Assembly: GCA_017623235.1 (NCBI GenBank)
Contig: JAGAPN010000061.1
Coordinates: 1 to 35,744, forward strand
Source of the DNA: Clostridia bacterium
GTDB taxonomy: Bacteria; Bacillota; Clostridia; Oscillospirales; Acutalibacteraceae
DNA length: 35,744 nucleotides
Direction of reading: 5' to 3'
Shown piece by piece: positions 1 through 7,668 of the stretch (positions are counted from its first letter, which is position 1; each line of letters starts with the position of its first letter). Below the pieces are notes generated by a model. The model saw only the letters and a program-made list of their open reading frames with translations. It made no database searches and had not been told where the DNA came from. The position numbers were made by a program, and so were the translations under genes.

Positions 1-507
1 ATCCAGCAGGTTGATACTCCTCAGAATCTTTACCTCTATCCCGGCAACCTCTTCGTTGCAGGATTCATTGGTTCTCCCCAGATGAACTTTATCGAGTCTA
101 AGCTCCTCAAAGAGGGTGACGATTTCTTCGTAGAGTTCGGTACTGAGGATACCAAGACCCGTGCAGGTGTTAAGTATAAGATTAAGCTGCCCGCTTCCAA
201 GAATAAGGATGGCGTTCTTGACGAGTATATCGGCAAGGAAGTTATTATGGGTATCCGTCCTGAGGACGTTCACAACGAAGAAGATCTCGTTGCTCAGTTC
301 CCCGACGGTATTGTTGAGGCCAACGTTGAAGTTACCGAGCTTATGGGTGCAGAAACCTATCTGTACATGAACTGCGAAGAGCAGAACATCAACGCTCGTG
401 TTAGCCCCACCAACACAGCTAAGCCCGGCGACAGAATCAAGATTACTCTTGAGCCCGGCAAGATTCATCTTTTCGACAAAGACACCGAGAAGACTATCTG
501 CAACTAA
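1..507 (+). CDS. Sugar ABC transporter ATP-binding subunit, C-terminal part (5' truncated by window)
   Basis: The reading frame is open from base 1, so the start lies outside the window; 168 residues are visible. They match the end of MalK/UgpC/MsmX-type ATPases. The first visible residues (IQQVDTPQNLYLYPGNLFVA, then GFIGSPQMNF) are the well-conserved segment after the H-loop. A TOBE-type regulatory beta domain follows, including GIRPEDVH and a final stretch around GDRIKITLEPGKIHLFD. The Walker A, signature and Walker B motifs fall in the missing part. Proteins of this family energise import of oligosaccharides or glycerol-phosphate-type substrates, and one ATPase often serves several permeases. 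No permease or binding protein is visible here, so the substrate cannot be assigned. A strong terminator follows the stop directly. Confidence 0.9.
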   Translation: MQQVDTPQNLYLYPGNLFVAGFIGSPQMNFIESKLLKEGDDFFVEFGTEDTKTRAGVKYKIKLPASKNKDGVLDEYIGKEVIMGIRPEDVHNEEDLVAQFPDGIVEANVEVTELMGAETYLYMNCEEQNINARVSPTNTAKPGDRIKITLEPGKIHLFDKDTEKTICN

Positions 508-515
508 TAAAACCC

Positions 516-548
516 AAACTGCCGACCATTTGGTCGGCAGTTTTTTTA
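516..548 (+). terminator. Intrinsic terminator after the ABC ATPase
   Basis: A 13-bp perfect stem (516-528 with 531-543) has a 2-base apparent loop, with core GCCGACCA/TGGTCGGC, and runs into a T tract. It starts 8 bases after the stop codon. Confidence 0.92.
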
Positions 549-557
549 TTTTTTAGG

Positions 558-586
558 TTGAAATAAGCTTGTTTTTCAGTTATAAT
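558..586 (+). promoter_or_regulatory. Sigma-A promoter for the DUF1846 gene
   Basis: TTGAAA (558-563), a 17-base spacer and TATAAT (581-586). It lies just past the terminator and about 40 bases before the ATG at 627. Confidence 0.8.
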
Positions 587-626
587 GAAAAGGTAGTATT
601 TTTCCATTCAGCAAAGAGGGGCCAGT

Positions 627-2102
627 ATGATAAAAACAGGTTTTGACAACGACAAATATCTTAAAACCCAATCAGAGCATATCAGGAAGAGAATTTCGCA
701 GTTTGGTGGCAAGCTGTATTTGGAGTTTGGCGGCAAGCTGTACGATGATTTTCACGCTTCCCGTGTGCTTCCGGGCTTTAAGCCGGACAGTAAGCTTAAA
801 ATGCTGCTGCAAATGAAGGAGCAGGTTGAAATAGTTATCGCTATTAACTCTGCCCATATTGAGAAGAACAAGCTTCGTGGAGATCTTGGTATCACCTACG
901 ATATGGATACCCTGCGCCTTATTGACATTTTCCGCAAAATAGGTCTTTACGTTGGTAGCGTTGTACTTACCTGCTACAATGGCCAGGCACAGGCCAAGGC
1001 CTTTAAGAAACGTCTTGAAACCTTGGGCGTTAAGGTTTATAAGCACTATGCCATTGAAGGCTATCCCTCTAACATATCAAAGGTTGTAAGTGACGACGGC
1101 TACGGTAAAAACGAATATATCGAAACCTCCCGTGAGCTTATCGTAGTTACCGCCCCCGGCCCCGGCAGCGGTAAAATGGCCACCTGCCTCTCCCAGCTTT
1201 ATCACGAGCATAAAAGGGGAGTAGCCGCAGGCTACGCCAAGTTTGAAACCTTTCCTATATGGAATCTGCCCCTTAATCATCCCGTTAACCTGGCTTATGA
1301 GGCCGCTACAGCCGACCTCAATGACGTTAATATGATTGACCCCTTCCATCTTGAGGCCTACGGTACCACCACGGTAAACTATAACCGTGACGTTGAAATC
1401 TTCCCGGTGGTTACCGCTATGATGGAAACTATTTACGGCAAATGCCCCTATAAATCTCCCACAGATATGGGCGTTAATATGGCAGGCAACTGCATCTTTG
1501 ATGATGAGGCAGTTCGTAAAGCCTCCTGCGATGAGATAATCCGCAGATATTATACAGGCCTTTGTGACCACAAAAAGGGTAAGGCAGGGGACGATACCGT
1601 TTATAAGCTGGAGCTGCTTATGAAAAAAGCAGGGGTCAAGCCCTCCGACCGCAAGGTGGTATCTCCTGCTCTTGAAAAGGCCGCAGCTACAGGCCTTCCT
1701 GCCGCCGCTATTGAACTTAACGACGGACGTGTGCTTACAGGCCGTACCTCTGACCTTTTGGGCTCCTCCTCGGCGCTTCTGCTGAATGCTCTTAAGGCGC
1801 TGGCGGGTCTTGATGATGAGCTTCATCTCATTTCTCCCGAAACTATCCAGCCTATTCAGCACCTGAAGGTAGACCACCTTGGTAACCGAAATCCCCGTCT
1901 GCATACCGATGAAATACTTATTGCCCTTTCTATCTGCGCCGTTGCCAATCCCGACGCCGAAATGGCTATGGAGCAGCTTGGCAACCTCCGCGGCTGTGAA
2001 ATTCACTCCTCGGTAATGCTTTCCCAGATAGATGAGAAGGTATTTAAACGCCTGTGTTTTAACCTCACCTGCGAGCCTAATTTCAAATCTTCAAAAGAAT
2101 AG
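627..2102 (+). CDS. DUF1846 domain-containing protein
   Basis: The 491-residue protein is recognised as a full-length DUF1846 family member from its N-terminus (MIKTGFDNDKYLKTQSEHIR) and the conserved segment with VVTAPGPGSGKMATCLSQLY near residues 174-193. That segment resembles a P-loop-like glycine-rich turn. Another conserved stretch is FPIWNLPLNHPVNLAYEAAT. There is no signal peptide or membrane segment, so it should be cytosolic. The family is widespread in Firmicutes and some structures are known, but I know of no firmly established activity and assign none. The ATG is preceded by a purine-rich AAGAGGGG site. The gene is monocistronic, with its own promoter and terminator. Confidence 0.9.
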   Translation: MIKTGFDNDKYLKTQSEHIRKRISQFGGKLYLEFGGKLYDDFHASRVLPGFKPDSKLKMLLQMKEQVEIVIAINSAHIEKNKLRGDLGITYDMDTLRLIDIFRKIGLYVGSVVLTCYNGQAQAKAFKKRLETLGVKVYKHYAIEGYPSNISKVVSDDGYGKNEYIETSRELIVVTAPGPGSGKMATCLSQLYHEHKRGVAAGYAKFETFPIWNLPLNHPVNLAYEAATADLNDVNMIDPFHLEAYGTTTVNYNRDVEIFPVVTAMMETIYGKCPYKSPTDMGVNMAGNCIFDDEAVRKASCDEIIRRYYTGLCDHKKGKAGDDTVYKLELLMKKAGVKPSDRKVVSPALEKAAATGLPAAAIELNDGRVLTGRTSDLLGSSSALLLNALKALAGLDDELHLISPETIQPIQHLKVDHLGNRNPRLHTDEILIALSICAVANPDAEMAMEQLGNLRGCEIHSSVMLSQIDEKVFKRLCFNLTCEPNFKSSKE

Positions 2103-2105
2103 TTT

Positions 2106-2143
2106 AAAACGGCTACGAGATATAAACTCGTAGCCGTTTTCTT
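2106..2143 (+). terminator. Intrinsic terminator after the DUF1846 gene
   Basis: A 14-bp perfect stem (2106-2119 with 2127-2140), loop ATATAAA, then a short T-rich tail. Confidence 0.88.
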
Positions 2144-2168
2144 AATAAAATCTTAAAGCTTTACCACC

Positions 2169-2197
2169 TTGTATCTTAAACTAATATGCAATATACT
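2169..2197 (+). promoter_or_regulatory. Sigma-A promoter for the two-component operon
   Basis: TTGTAT (2169-2174), a 17-base spacer and TATACT (2192-2197). It argues against the upstream in-frame start at 2169 and for the ATG at 2220, which has an AAAGGAGG site at 2204-2211. Confidence 0.7.
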
Positions 2198-2219
2198 TGT
2201 CTTAAAGGAGGAGAAACAA

Positions 2220-2915
2220 ATGGAAAACGTATTAATTTGTGACGATGAAAAAGACATTGTTGCTGCACTGAAAATATATCTTGCCGCAGAGGGCTTTAAC
2301 GTCTATGAAGCCTTTAATGGCAGGCAGGCAATAGAAACCATTCGGGAAAAGGATATTCAACTTGTTCTTCTGGATATTATGATGCCCGAGATGGATGGAA
2401 TAACCGCCCTGTCAGCTATACGTAAAATATCTAATATACCCGTAATACTTCTCACCGCTAAATCCGAGGATTGTGATAAAATATTGGGCCTAAATGTTGG
2501 GGCAGACGATTATATAACAAAGCCTTTCAATCCCGTGGAGGTTATAGCTCGGGTTCGTTCCCAACTCAGACGTTATCTTCAGCTTGGAGGCTCTGTGACA
2601 GGAGAAAAATCTATTCGGATAGGGGATATTGTCCTTGAAACAGAGCAAAAATCGGTTGTCGTTGCAGGGGAAGCGGTTTCCCTAACCCCTATTGAATTCG
2701 ATATTCTTGAACTTCTGATGAAAAATAGCGGCAAGGTGTTTTCTCCAAAAGATATTTATCGAAGTGTATGGCAGGAGGAGCCTTTTGGTGCTGAAAATTC
2801 TGTTGCGGTACATATTCGCCATATACGGGAAAAGAATGAAATAAATCCTGCAGAGCCACGATATCTGAAGGTGGTTTGGGGCAGAGGATATAAAATGGAG
2901 CGTGAGATTATATGA
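2220..2915 (+). CDS. OmpR/PhoB-family response regulator
   Basis: The 231-residue protein has a receiver domain (about 1-118) and a winged-helix DNA-binding domain (about 135-230). The receiver carries the acidic pair D8/D9, phospho-acceptor D52 in LLDIMMPEMDG, the Thr of LLTA and K101 in ITKPF. The C-terminal domain has the typical LTPIEFDILELLMKN and HIRHIREK segments and ends RYLKVVWGRGYKME, the usual OmpR wing. I place the start at 2220 because AAAGGAGG lies 8 bases upstream and the longer frame would begin inside the promoter. Its last codons overlap the kinase start by 4 bases (ATGA), indicating translational coupling. The target genes cannot be read from the sequence. Confidence 0.93.
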   Translation: MENVLICDDEKDIVAALKIYLAAEGFNVYEAFNGRQAIETIREKDIQLVLLDIMMPEMDGITALSAIRKISNIPVILLTAKSEDCDKILGLNVGADDYITKPFNPVEVIARVRSQLRRYLQLGGSVTGEKSIRIGDIVLETEQKSVVVAGEAVSLTPIEFDILELLMKNSGKVFSPKDIYRSVWQEEPFGAENSVAVHIRHIREKNEINPAEPRYLKVVWGRGYKMEREII

Positions 2916-4783
2916 AAAAATTCCTGTCTTTAAAGGTATCGAAGATTACGGCAATTATACTCTCATCAGTTCTTACTGTTGTTTTTAGCTTGTGCCTTGC
3001 GGGCGTGGTTGTATTATGGGAAAACAGAGCTTTTACCTTGGGTGAATATCAAAATACCCATTACTTTGAGAACGTTGCGGTGGATAGAGGAGAAAATCTG
3101 TTATGGAACTATATTCATCATAAATACGATTATCCCGACGACCTATCACAGCTCAAATCCTACGAGGAACGATCTTTAAGGGAAAATTCCAACTTTTTCT
3201 ATACCGTTACTGATGCCGACGGTAACGTAATAATGTCCAATGCGGTCGATGAGTCTGCCCGCCGCACCTTTAACGATACCTACGAAATTTATGATAACAA
3301 TTCATATACTACGGTCAGAGTTAGTGTAGTTTCGGGTATTTATAACGAGCTTTCGGCTAAAGATGATATACGATTTATAATTAATTTCGGGAAATGGCTT
3401 TATTCGGCCCGGTATTGGCTTTTTGCGATAGGGATATTTTGTGTGATATGCGAGCTTCTGATACTTTGTTATCTTTGCTCCTTTGCAGGCAGGAGGCCCG
3501 GGGCAAACGACATAAGGATAGGGCTGTTAGATAAAATTCCGTTAGAGATTTACGTGCTGGCGACATTTTTAGGTCTGCTTTTCGCAAAGGAGGTGTTCAG
3601 CGCCTGGATTTACTATGACGACGTAATGATAGCGGCGATTATTGCCGTAATACTTTTTGGTATGCCGCTGATATGCTTTATTGCTCATACCCTTGCCGTA
3701 AGGATAAAAACTCACACCCTTATAAAAAACACCCTCTTATATCAATGTGTAAGATTTATTAAATCGTTTTGCGGACTGCTATGGCGTGCAGTTAAAAAAA
3801 TCCCTCTTATCTGGAAAACGGTCGCTGTGTGGCTGGGCCTTGCGTTTGTTGAGCTTGTGCTTATAATTGCGTCCGAAGGGGAAATGCTTCCCGTAATATG
3901 GACGTTGGATAAAATGCTTCTTACCGTTGCTTTGCTTTGGATATTGCTTTGTATGCTTCGGCTTCAAAGAGCAGCAAAGGAGATATCGGAGGGAAATATA
4001 GAATACAAGGTCAGTACCAAATATATGCCTTATTCTTTTAAAGAGCACGGTGAAAATCTTAACGGCATAGCAGACGGTCTTAATAAAGCGGTGGCTCAAA
4101 GTATTAAGAGCGAGCGTATGAAGGCCGAGCTGATAACCAACGTATCACACGACATAAAGACCCCCCTTACTTCAATAGTGAATTACGTAGACCTTCTTTA
4201 TAAGGAGGGAATAAACGGAGAAAATGCAATCGAATATCTTGAGGTGCTTAAAAGACAGTCGGCTCGCCTCAAAAAGCTGACCGAAGACCTTATAGAAGCC
4301 TCCAAGGCTTCAACCGGTAATATAAAGGTAGAAATCAAAAACGTAGATATTGAGGTCCTCTTGCTTCAGGCGATAGGGGAGTATAATGAAAAGCTGGATG
4401 CAAAACAGCTTACCGTAGTTACGTCTTTTTGTAATGATAAGGAAATATTTGCCGACGGTAAACTGATGTGGTGGATATTGGACAATCTTTTCAGCAACAT
4501 CTGCAAATATTCCAAGAGTGATACAAGAGTATACATTTCGGTAAGAAATACCGAAAATATAATAACGCTTACATTAAAAAACATTTCTGCCGACCCCCTG
4601 GATATCTCGGGGGATGAGCTTACAGAGCGCTTTGTCAGAGGTGATGCTTCCCGCAATACAGAGGGTAGTGGTCTGGGACTGTCAATAGCTCGCAGTCTTG
4701 TGGAGATACAGGGCGGCAGGCTGGCTATCGACATAGACGGCGACCTTTTTAAAACCATTATTACCTTCAAAAAAACACCGTAG
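2912..4783 (+). CDS. Multi-pass membrane sensor histidine kinase
   Basis: The 623-residue partner of the upstream regulator has an N-terminal membrane segment (about 11-34) and an extracytoplasmic region (about 35-165) where the signal is probably read. Further hydrophobic segments lie near 167-190, 211-230, 238-262, 302-320 and 331-350. A HAMP-like linker leads to the dimerisation helix with H413 in the motif NVSHDIKTPLTS. The ATPase domain has an N box around DNLFSNICKYS (524-534) and a G2 box GSGLGLSIARS (585-595). The central block of extra membrane helices is longer than in a classical two-helix PhoR/VanS-type kinase. The stimulus is unknown. The TAG stop codon sits inside the terminator stem shared with the convergent gene. 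Confidence 0.92.
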   Translation: MKKFLSLKVSKITAIILSSVLTVVFSLCLAGVVVLWENRAFTLGEYQNTHYFENVAVDRGENLLWNYIHHKYDYPDDLSQLKSYEERSLRENSNFFYTVTDADGNVIMSNAVDESARRTFNDTYEIYDNNSYTTVRVSVVSGIYNELSAKDDIRFIINFGKWLYSARYWLFAIGIFCVICELLILCYLCSFAGRRPGANDIRIGLLDKIPLEIYVLATFLGLLFAKEVFSAWIYYDDVMIAAIIAVILFGMPLICFIAHTLAVRIKTHTLIKNTLLYQCVRFIKSFCGLLWRAVKKIPLIWKTVAVWLGLAFVELVLIIASEGEMLPVIWTLDKMLLTVALLWILLCMLRLQRAAKEISEGNIEYKVSTKYMPYSFKEHGENLNGIADGLNKAVAQSIKSERMKAELITNVSHDIKTPLTSIVNYVDLLYKEGINGENAIEYLEVLKRQSARLKKLTEDLIEASKASTGNIKVEIKNVDIEVLLLQAIGEYNEKLDAKQLTVVTSFCNDKEIFADGKLMWWILDNLFSNICKYSKSDTRVYISVRNTENIITLTLKNISADPLDISGDELTERFVRGDASRNTEGSGLGLSIARSLVEIQGGRLAIDIDGDLFKTIITFKKTP

Positions 4784-4805
4784 TCCCGGGACTACGGTGT
4801 TTTTT
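4770..4805. terminator. Bidirectional terminator between convergent operons
   Basis: An 18-bp perfect palindrome (4770-4787 with 4788-4805) has an A tract on one side and a T tract on the other, so it works in both directions. It contains the kinase stop codon (4781-4783) and touches the stop codon of the minus-strand gene (4805-4807). Confidence 0.93.
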
Positions 4806-6082
4806 TATTCGTCTTCATCCTCTTCTATCGGCTCTACCGAAACAGAAAGCTTTGTTATCCTGTGGTCGTCTATAGTGTCAATGGTAACGGTGAGGTTTTG
4901 GTATTTAAAGCTGGCGCCCTCCTCGGGGAAACCTTCCAGCATCTCGATAGCCCAGCCGCCTACGGTGGTATATTCGCTTTCGAAATCGCCCTCGTTAAAG
5001 TCGATGGCTTCAAAGAAATCAAATATATTCATATCACCCTCAACGGTGTATTTATCGTTGCCTGCCCGTACGATATCGTGCTCGGCCTCTTCGTCTTCAT
5101 CCCAGATTTCACCAACCAGCTCTTCCAGGATGTCTTCCATTGTTGCGATGCCTGCGGTGCCGCCGAACTCGTCCAGCACTATCATAATATGGGTGCGTTC
5201 CTCACGGAGAACGTCAAGGGCATCGTCGAGCTTTACGGTCATATGGATGAAGTAAGGCTCTACAAGAAGACTTCTGATATCAATATCCTTCTTGTCGGTA
5301 TCCACCAGCGCCTTGCAAAGCTGCTGCGCTACCAGAATGCCCACAATATTATCTATGGTATCCTCGTAAACAGGGATTCTGGAATAGGGGGTGTTGAATA
5401 CGGTGGAAATTATCTCATCAATGTCGTCGTTTACGTCTACAGCCACCATATCCACACGGGGAATCATAATCTCTTTGATAGATGTGTCGTTAAAGTCGAT
5501 AGCCGACTGGAGCAGCTCACTCATATCCTCATCAATAGAGCCTTCCTCTTCACCGGTTTCAATAATGGATGAAAGCTCGTCGGTGGTAACCCCTGCGGCC
5601 TCATCGACAAAAATCTTATCAATGAGCTTTATAATAAGGTTGAGAATATATGCCACAGGTGAGAATATCACCATAAAGGTAAACAGGGGAATTGCAAACC
5701 CCCTTATAAGTGCCTTGGAATTGCCCTTTGCAATAACCTTGGGGGCTATTTCACCGAAAATAAGCACTACAATGGTGGTTATAACGGTGGAGATTGTTGC
5801 GGCGGCATTCTCTCCGGTAATACCTGTATCAACCAGCAGAAGAATACACAAAGAGGTTGCCACCGAGGACAGAGCAAAGTTAACTATGTTGTTACCTATA
5901 AGAATAGAGGTAAGGGCAAAGTTATAACTCTGATTAATTTTATATGCCAGCTTGTTTATAAATCCCTTTTCGGCCTTTTTTTCAAGCTGGGATTCGTTTG
6001 CCAGGTTATATGCTGTTTCACAAGCCGAAAAGAAAGCGGAGCCAATAAGGCAGATAAGTATAATAATTATCTGTGCAGTCAT
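4805..6082 (-). CDS. CNNM/CorC-family membrane protein (hemolysin family), second paralogue
   Basis: The 425-residue protein has three parts: a CNNM (DUF21) transmembrane domain (about 1-185), a CBS pair (about 205-335; IMIPRVDMVAVD, YSRIPVYEDTIDNIVGIL, IMIVLDEFGGTAGIATMEDI) and a C-terminal CorC/HlyC domain rich in acidic residues (about 340-425). Members such as B. subtilis YhdP/YqhB and the CNNM proteins are linked to Mg2+ export or homeostasis; the old name hemolysin is misleading. Its ATG shares one base with the stop of the upstream paralogue (TAATG), so the two are translationally coupled. Ion specificity is inferred from the family only. Confidence 0.88.
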   Translation of the reverse strand: MTAQIIIILICLIGSAFFSACETAYNLANESQLEKKAEKGFINKLAYKINQSYNFALTSILIGNNIVNFALSSVATSLCILLLVDTGITGENAAATISTVITTIVVLIFGEIAPKVIAKGNSKALIRGFAIPLFTFMVIFSPVAYILNLIIKLIDKIFVDEAAGVTTDELSSIIETGEEEGSIDEDMSELLQSAIDFNDTSIKEIMIPRVDMVAVDVNDDIDEIISTVFNTPYSRIPVYEDTIDNIVGILVAQQLCKALVDTDKKDIDIRSLLVEPYFIHMTVKLDDALDVLREERTHIMIVLDEFGGTAGIATMEDILEELVGEIWDEDEEAEHDIVRAGNDKYTVEGDMNIFDFFEAIDFNEGDFESEYTTVGGWAIEMLEGFPEEGASFKYQNLTVTIDTIDDHRITKLSVSVEPIEEDEDE

Positions 6083-7458
6083 TATTCTTCACCCTCCTTC
6101 TCATTTTCGTCGGAAGCTTCGTTAATGCGGAAGGTGAGGGAGATAAGTCTGCCGCGGAAGACCTTTTCGGCCGTAACGTCAAGTCTGCGGTAGGAAAAGG
6201 TAGAGCCTACCGAAGGCACACGACCCAGCATACGGCCCACCCACTTGCGCAGGGTATAATGTCCGCACTCATCACGGTCGTAGTCATCGTAGTCCATCAT
6301 CTCAAAGGCGGAAACAACAGAAAGGTCTGCGCTTACCTCAAAGAGATTATCGTCCAGCTGACGGAACTTATCCTCGATTTTATCATTTTCGTCCCAGATT
6401 TCGCCAACCAGCTCCTCCAGCATATCCTCCATAGTAACAAGACCGATAACTCTGCCCGAGCGGGTCTGTACCAAAGCAAGAGGCTTGCGGAGCTTCTTCA
6501 TATCTGCCAGAAGCTCGTCGATTTTGGTTTCGGGGGTGACAAAAATGGGGGTGTCAAGCAGGGTGCGAAGGTCGGGAGTGTGACCCTGCAGATAGCTTTC
6601 TAAATATTCTCTTATTCGCAGTATTCCTATGGTGTTGTCAAGGTCACCCTTGTAAACGGGAATACGGGAATAGGAGGAATTTTTAACTATGTTTAAAACC
6701 TCGTCATCGGGCAGGTCAATATCAATGCTTACGATATCCCTGCGGTCGGTCAGAATATCATTCACCGACACGTCGCCGAATTCAAAGGCGGAATAAAGCA
6801 GGCGGCTTTCATCCGAGTCGAGTGCGCCTTCCTCCTCCATATCCTCAATTATATCTATAACATCGTCCTCTGTAACAGTAGGCTCCTCTTCACCTGCAAA
6901 CAGTTTGGTAACCAGACGGGATATCAGCCTGAATACCGCCGAAATGGGGGTGAGAATAATGTCAATAAAATTAAGTGAGCCTGCAACTTTAAGGGTGTAC
7001 CCCTCTCCGAATTCCTTGGCCAGCGCCTTGGGAATCACCTCACCGAAGAGGATTACCGTAATGGTGACCACCAGGGTCATAACCGCTACGGGCACGCCCA
7101 GGTGCAAAGCCAGCAGGGTAGAGAAGGAGCTCAAAGCGATGTTGACAATGTTGTTTCCTACAAGTATGGTCGTAATAGACCTGTCAAAATTGTTCATAAG
7201 CTTCAGCGCGGTTTTTGCGGAGCGGACGTTGTTGTCTGCCATAGCCTTGATACGCATTTTGCTTACTGCAGATATCGTCGTTTCCGACGATGAAAAATAG
7301 GCGCTGAATAGCAGCAGCACCAGCAGGAAAATAATAGTACCTGCATTTTGTGAAAGTAAGGACCAAAGTCCTTCGGTGTTTTCTGTCTTTAAAAGATTAG
7401 CACTTAAAAGACATAATCGGTCTTCAGATGTCATACTTAAACTACACCCGTCGTCCAT
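6082..7458 (-). CDS. CNNM/CorC-family membrane protein (hemolysin family), first paralogue
   Basis: With the start at 7458 this is a 458-residue protein of the same architecture as its neighbour: a hydrophilic N-terminal leader of about 35 residues, a CNNM membrane domain (LLVLLLFSAYFSSSETTISA begins helix 1), a CBS pair (about 230-355; YSRIPVYKGDLDNTIGILRI, GRVIGLVTMEDMLEELVGEI) and a CorC/HlyC C-terminus. The frame is open up to a TTG at 7491. A promoter with its -10 at 7496-7501 would start the transcript near 7489, which rules that TTG out. AAAGGAG lies 12 bases before the ATG at 7458, and a TTG at 7464 with 6-base spacing is an alternative start. The two paralogues may form a heteromer or handle different metals; this is inference. 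Confidence 0.85.
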   Translation of the reverse strand: MDDGCSLSMTSEDRLCLLSANLLKTENTEGLWSLLSQNAGTIIFLLVLLLFSAYFSSSETTISAVSKMRIKAMADNNVRSAKTALKLMNNFDRSITTILVGNNIVNIALSSFSTLLALHLGVPVAVMTLVVTITVILFGEVIPKALAKEFGEGYTLKVAGSLNFIDIILTPISAVFRLISRLVTKLFAGEEEPTVTEDDVIDIIEDMEEEGALDSDESRLLYSAFEFGDVSVNDILTDRRDIVSIDIDLPDDEVLNIVKNSSYSRIPVYKGDLDNTIGILRIREYLESYLQGHTPDLRTLLDTPIFVTPETKIDELLADMKKLRKPLALVQTRSGRVIGLVTMEDMLEELVGEIWDENDKIEDKFRQLDDNLFEVSADLSVVSAFEMMDYDDYDRDECGHYTLRKWVGRMLGRVPSVGSTFSYRRLDVTAEKVFRGRLISLTFRINEASDENEKEGEE

Positions 7459-7495
7459 GATCAAAACCAACTCCTTTATAAATTTAATCAATGTA

Positions 7496-7524
7496 ATAAT
7501 AGCAGAAACCCCACTTTAAGTCAA
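7496..7524 (-). promoter_or_regulatory. Sigma-A promoter for the CNNM/CorC operon
   Basis: On the minus strand: TTGACT (7524-7519), a 17-base spacer and TATTAT (7501-7496). Confidence 0.8.
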
Positions 7525-7608
7525 GTATATTACAGGAAATCGAGGATGCATCTGGCTGAAATTCAATTATTTGGTTTACATAAAATTGTGAAATGTGACC
7601 ATTTTGTA

Positions 7609-7637
7609 TTGACACCCTCTGTCGATATTGGTATAAT
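7609..7637 (+). promoter_or_regulatory. Consensus sigma-A promoter for the dockerin/cohesin operon
   Basis: TTGACA (7609-7614), exactly 17 bases, then TATAAT (7632-7637): a perfect consensus. Transcription should start near 7644, leaving about 25 bases before the ATG at 7669. Strong constitutive expression is expected. Confidence 0.92.
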
Positions 7638-7668
7638 TATGGTGTATGAAAAAGTGAAGGGTAGCTAT

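Noticed and set aside
1077-2006. A 309-codon open frame on the minus strand opposite the DUF1846 gene
   Set aside because: Low-information translation without motifs, opposite a conserved gene that has its own promoter and terminator.
4797-5255. A serine-rich open frame on the plus strand
   Set aside because: It is the complement of the acidic, CBS-containing CNNM/CorC gene; the serine bias is a by-product of its codons.
7546-7668. An upstream extension of the glucosaminidase frame (41 extra codons)
   Set aside because: It contains the consensus promoter TTGACA-17-TATAAT; the signal peptide begins at the ATG at 7669.
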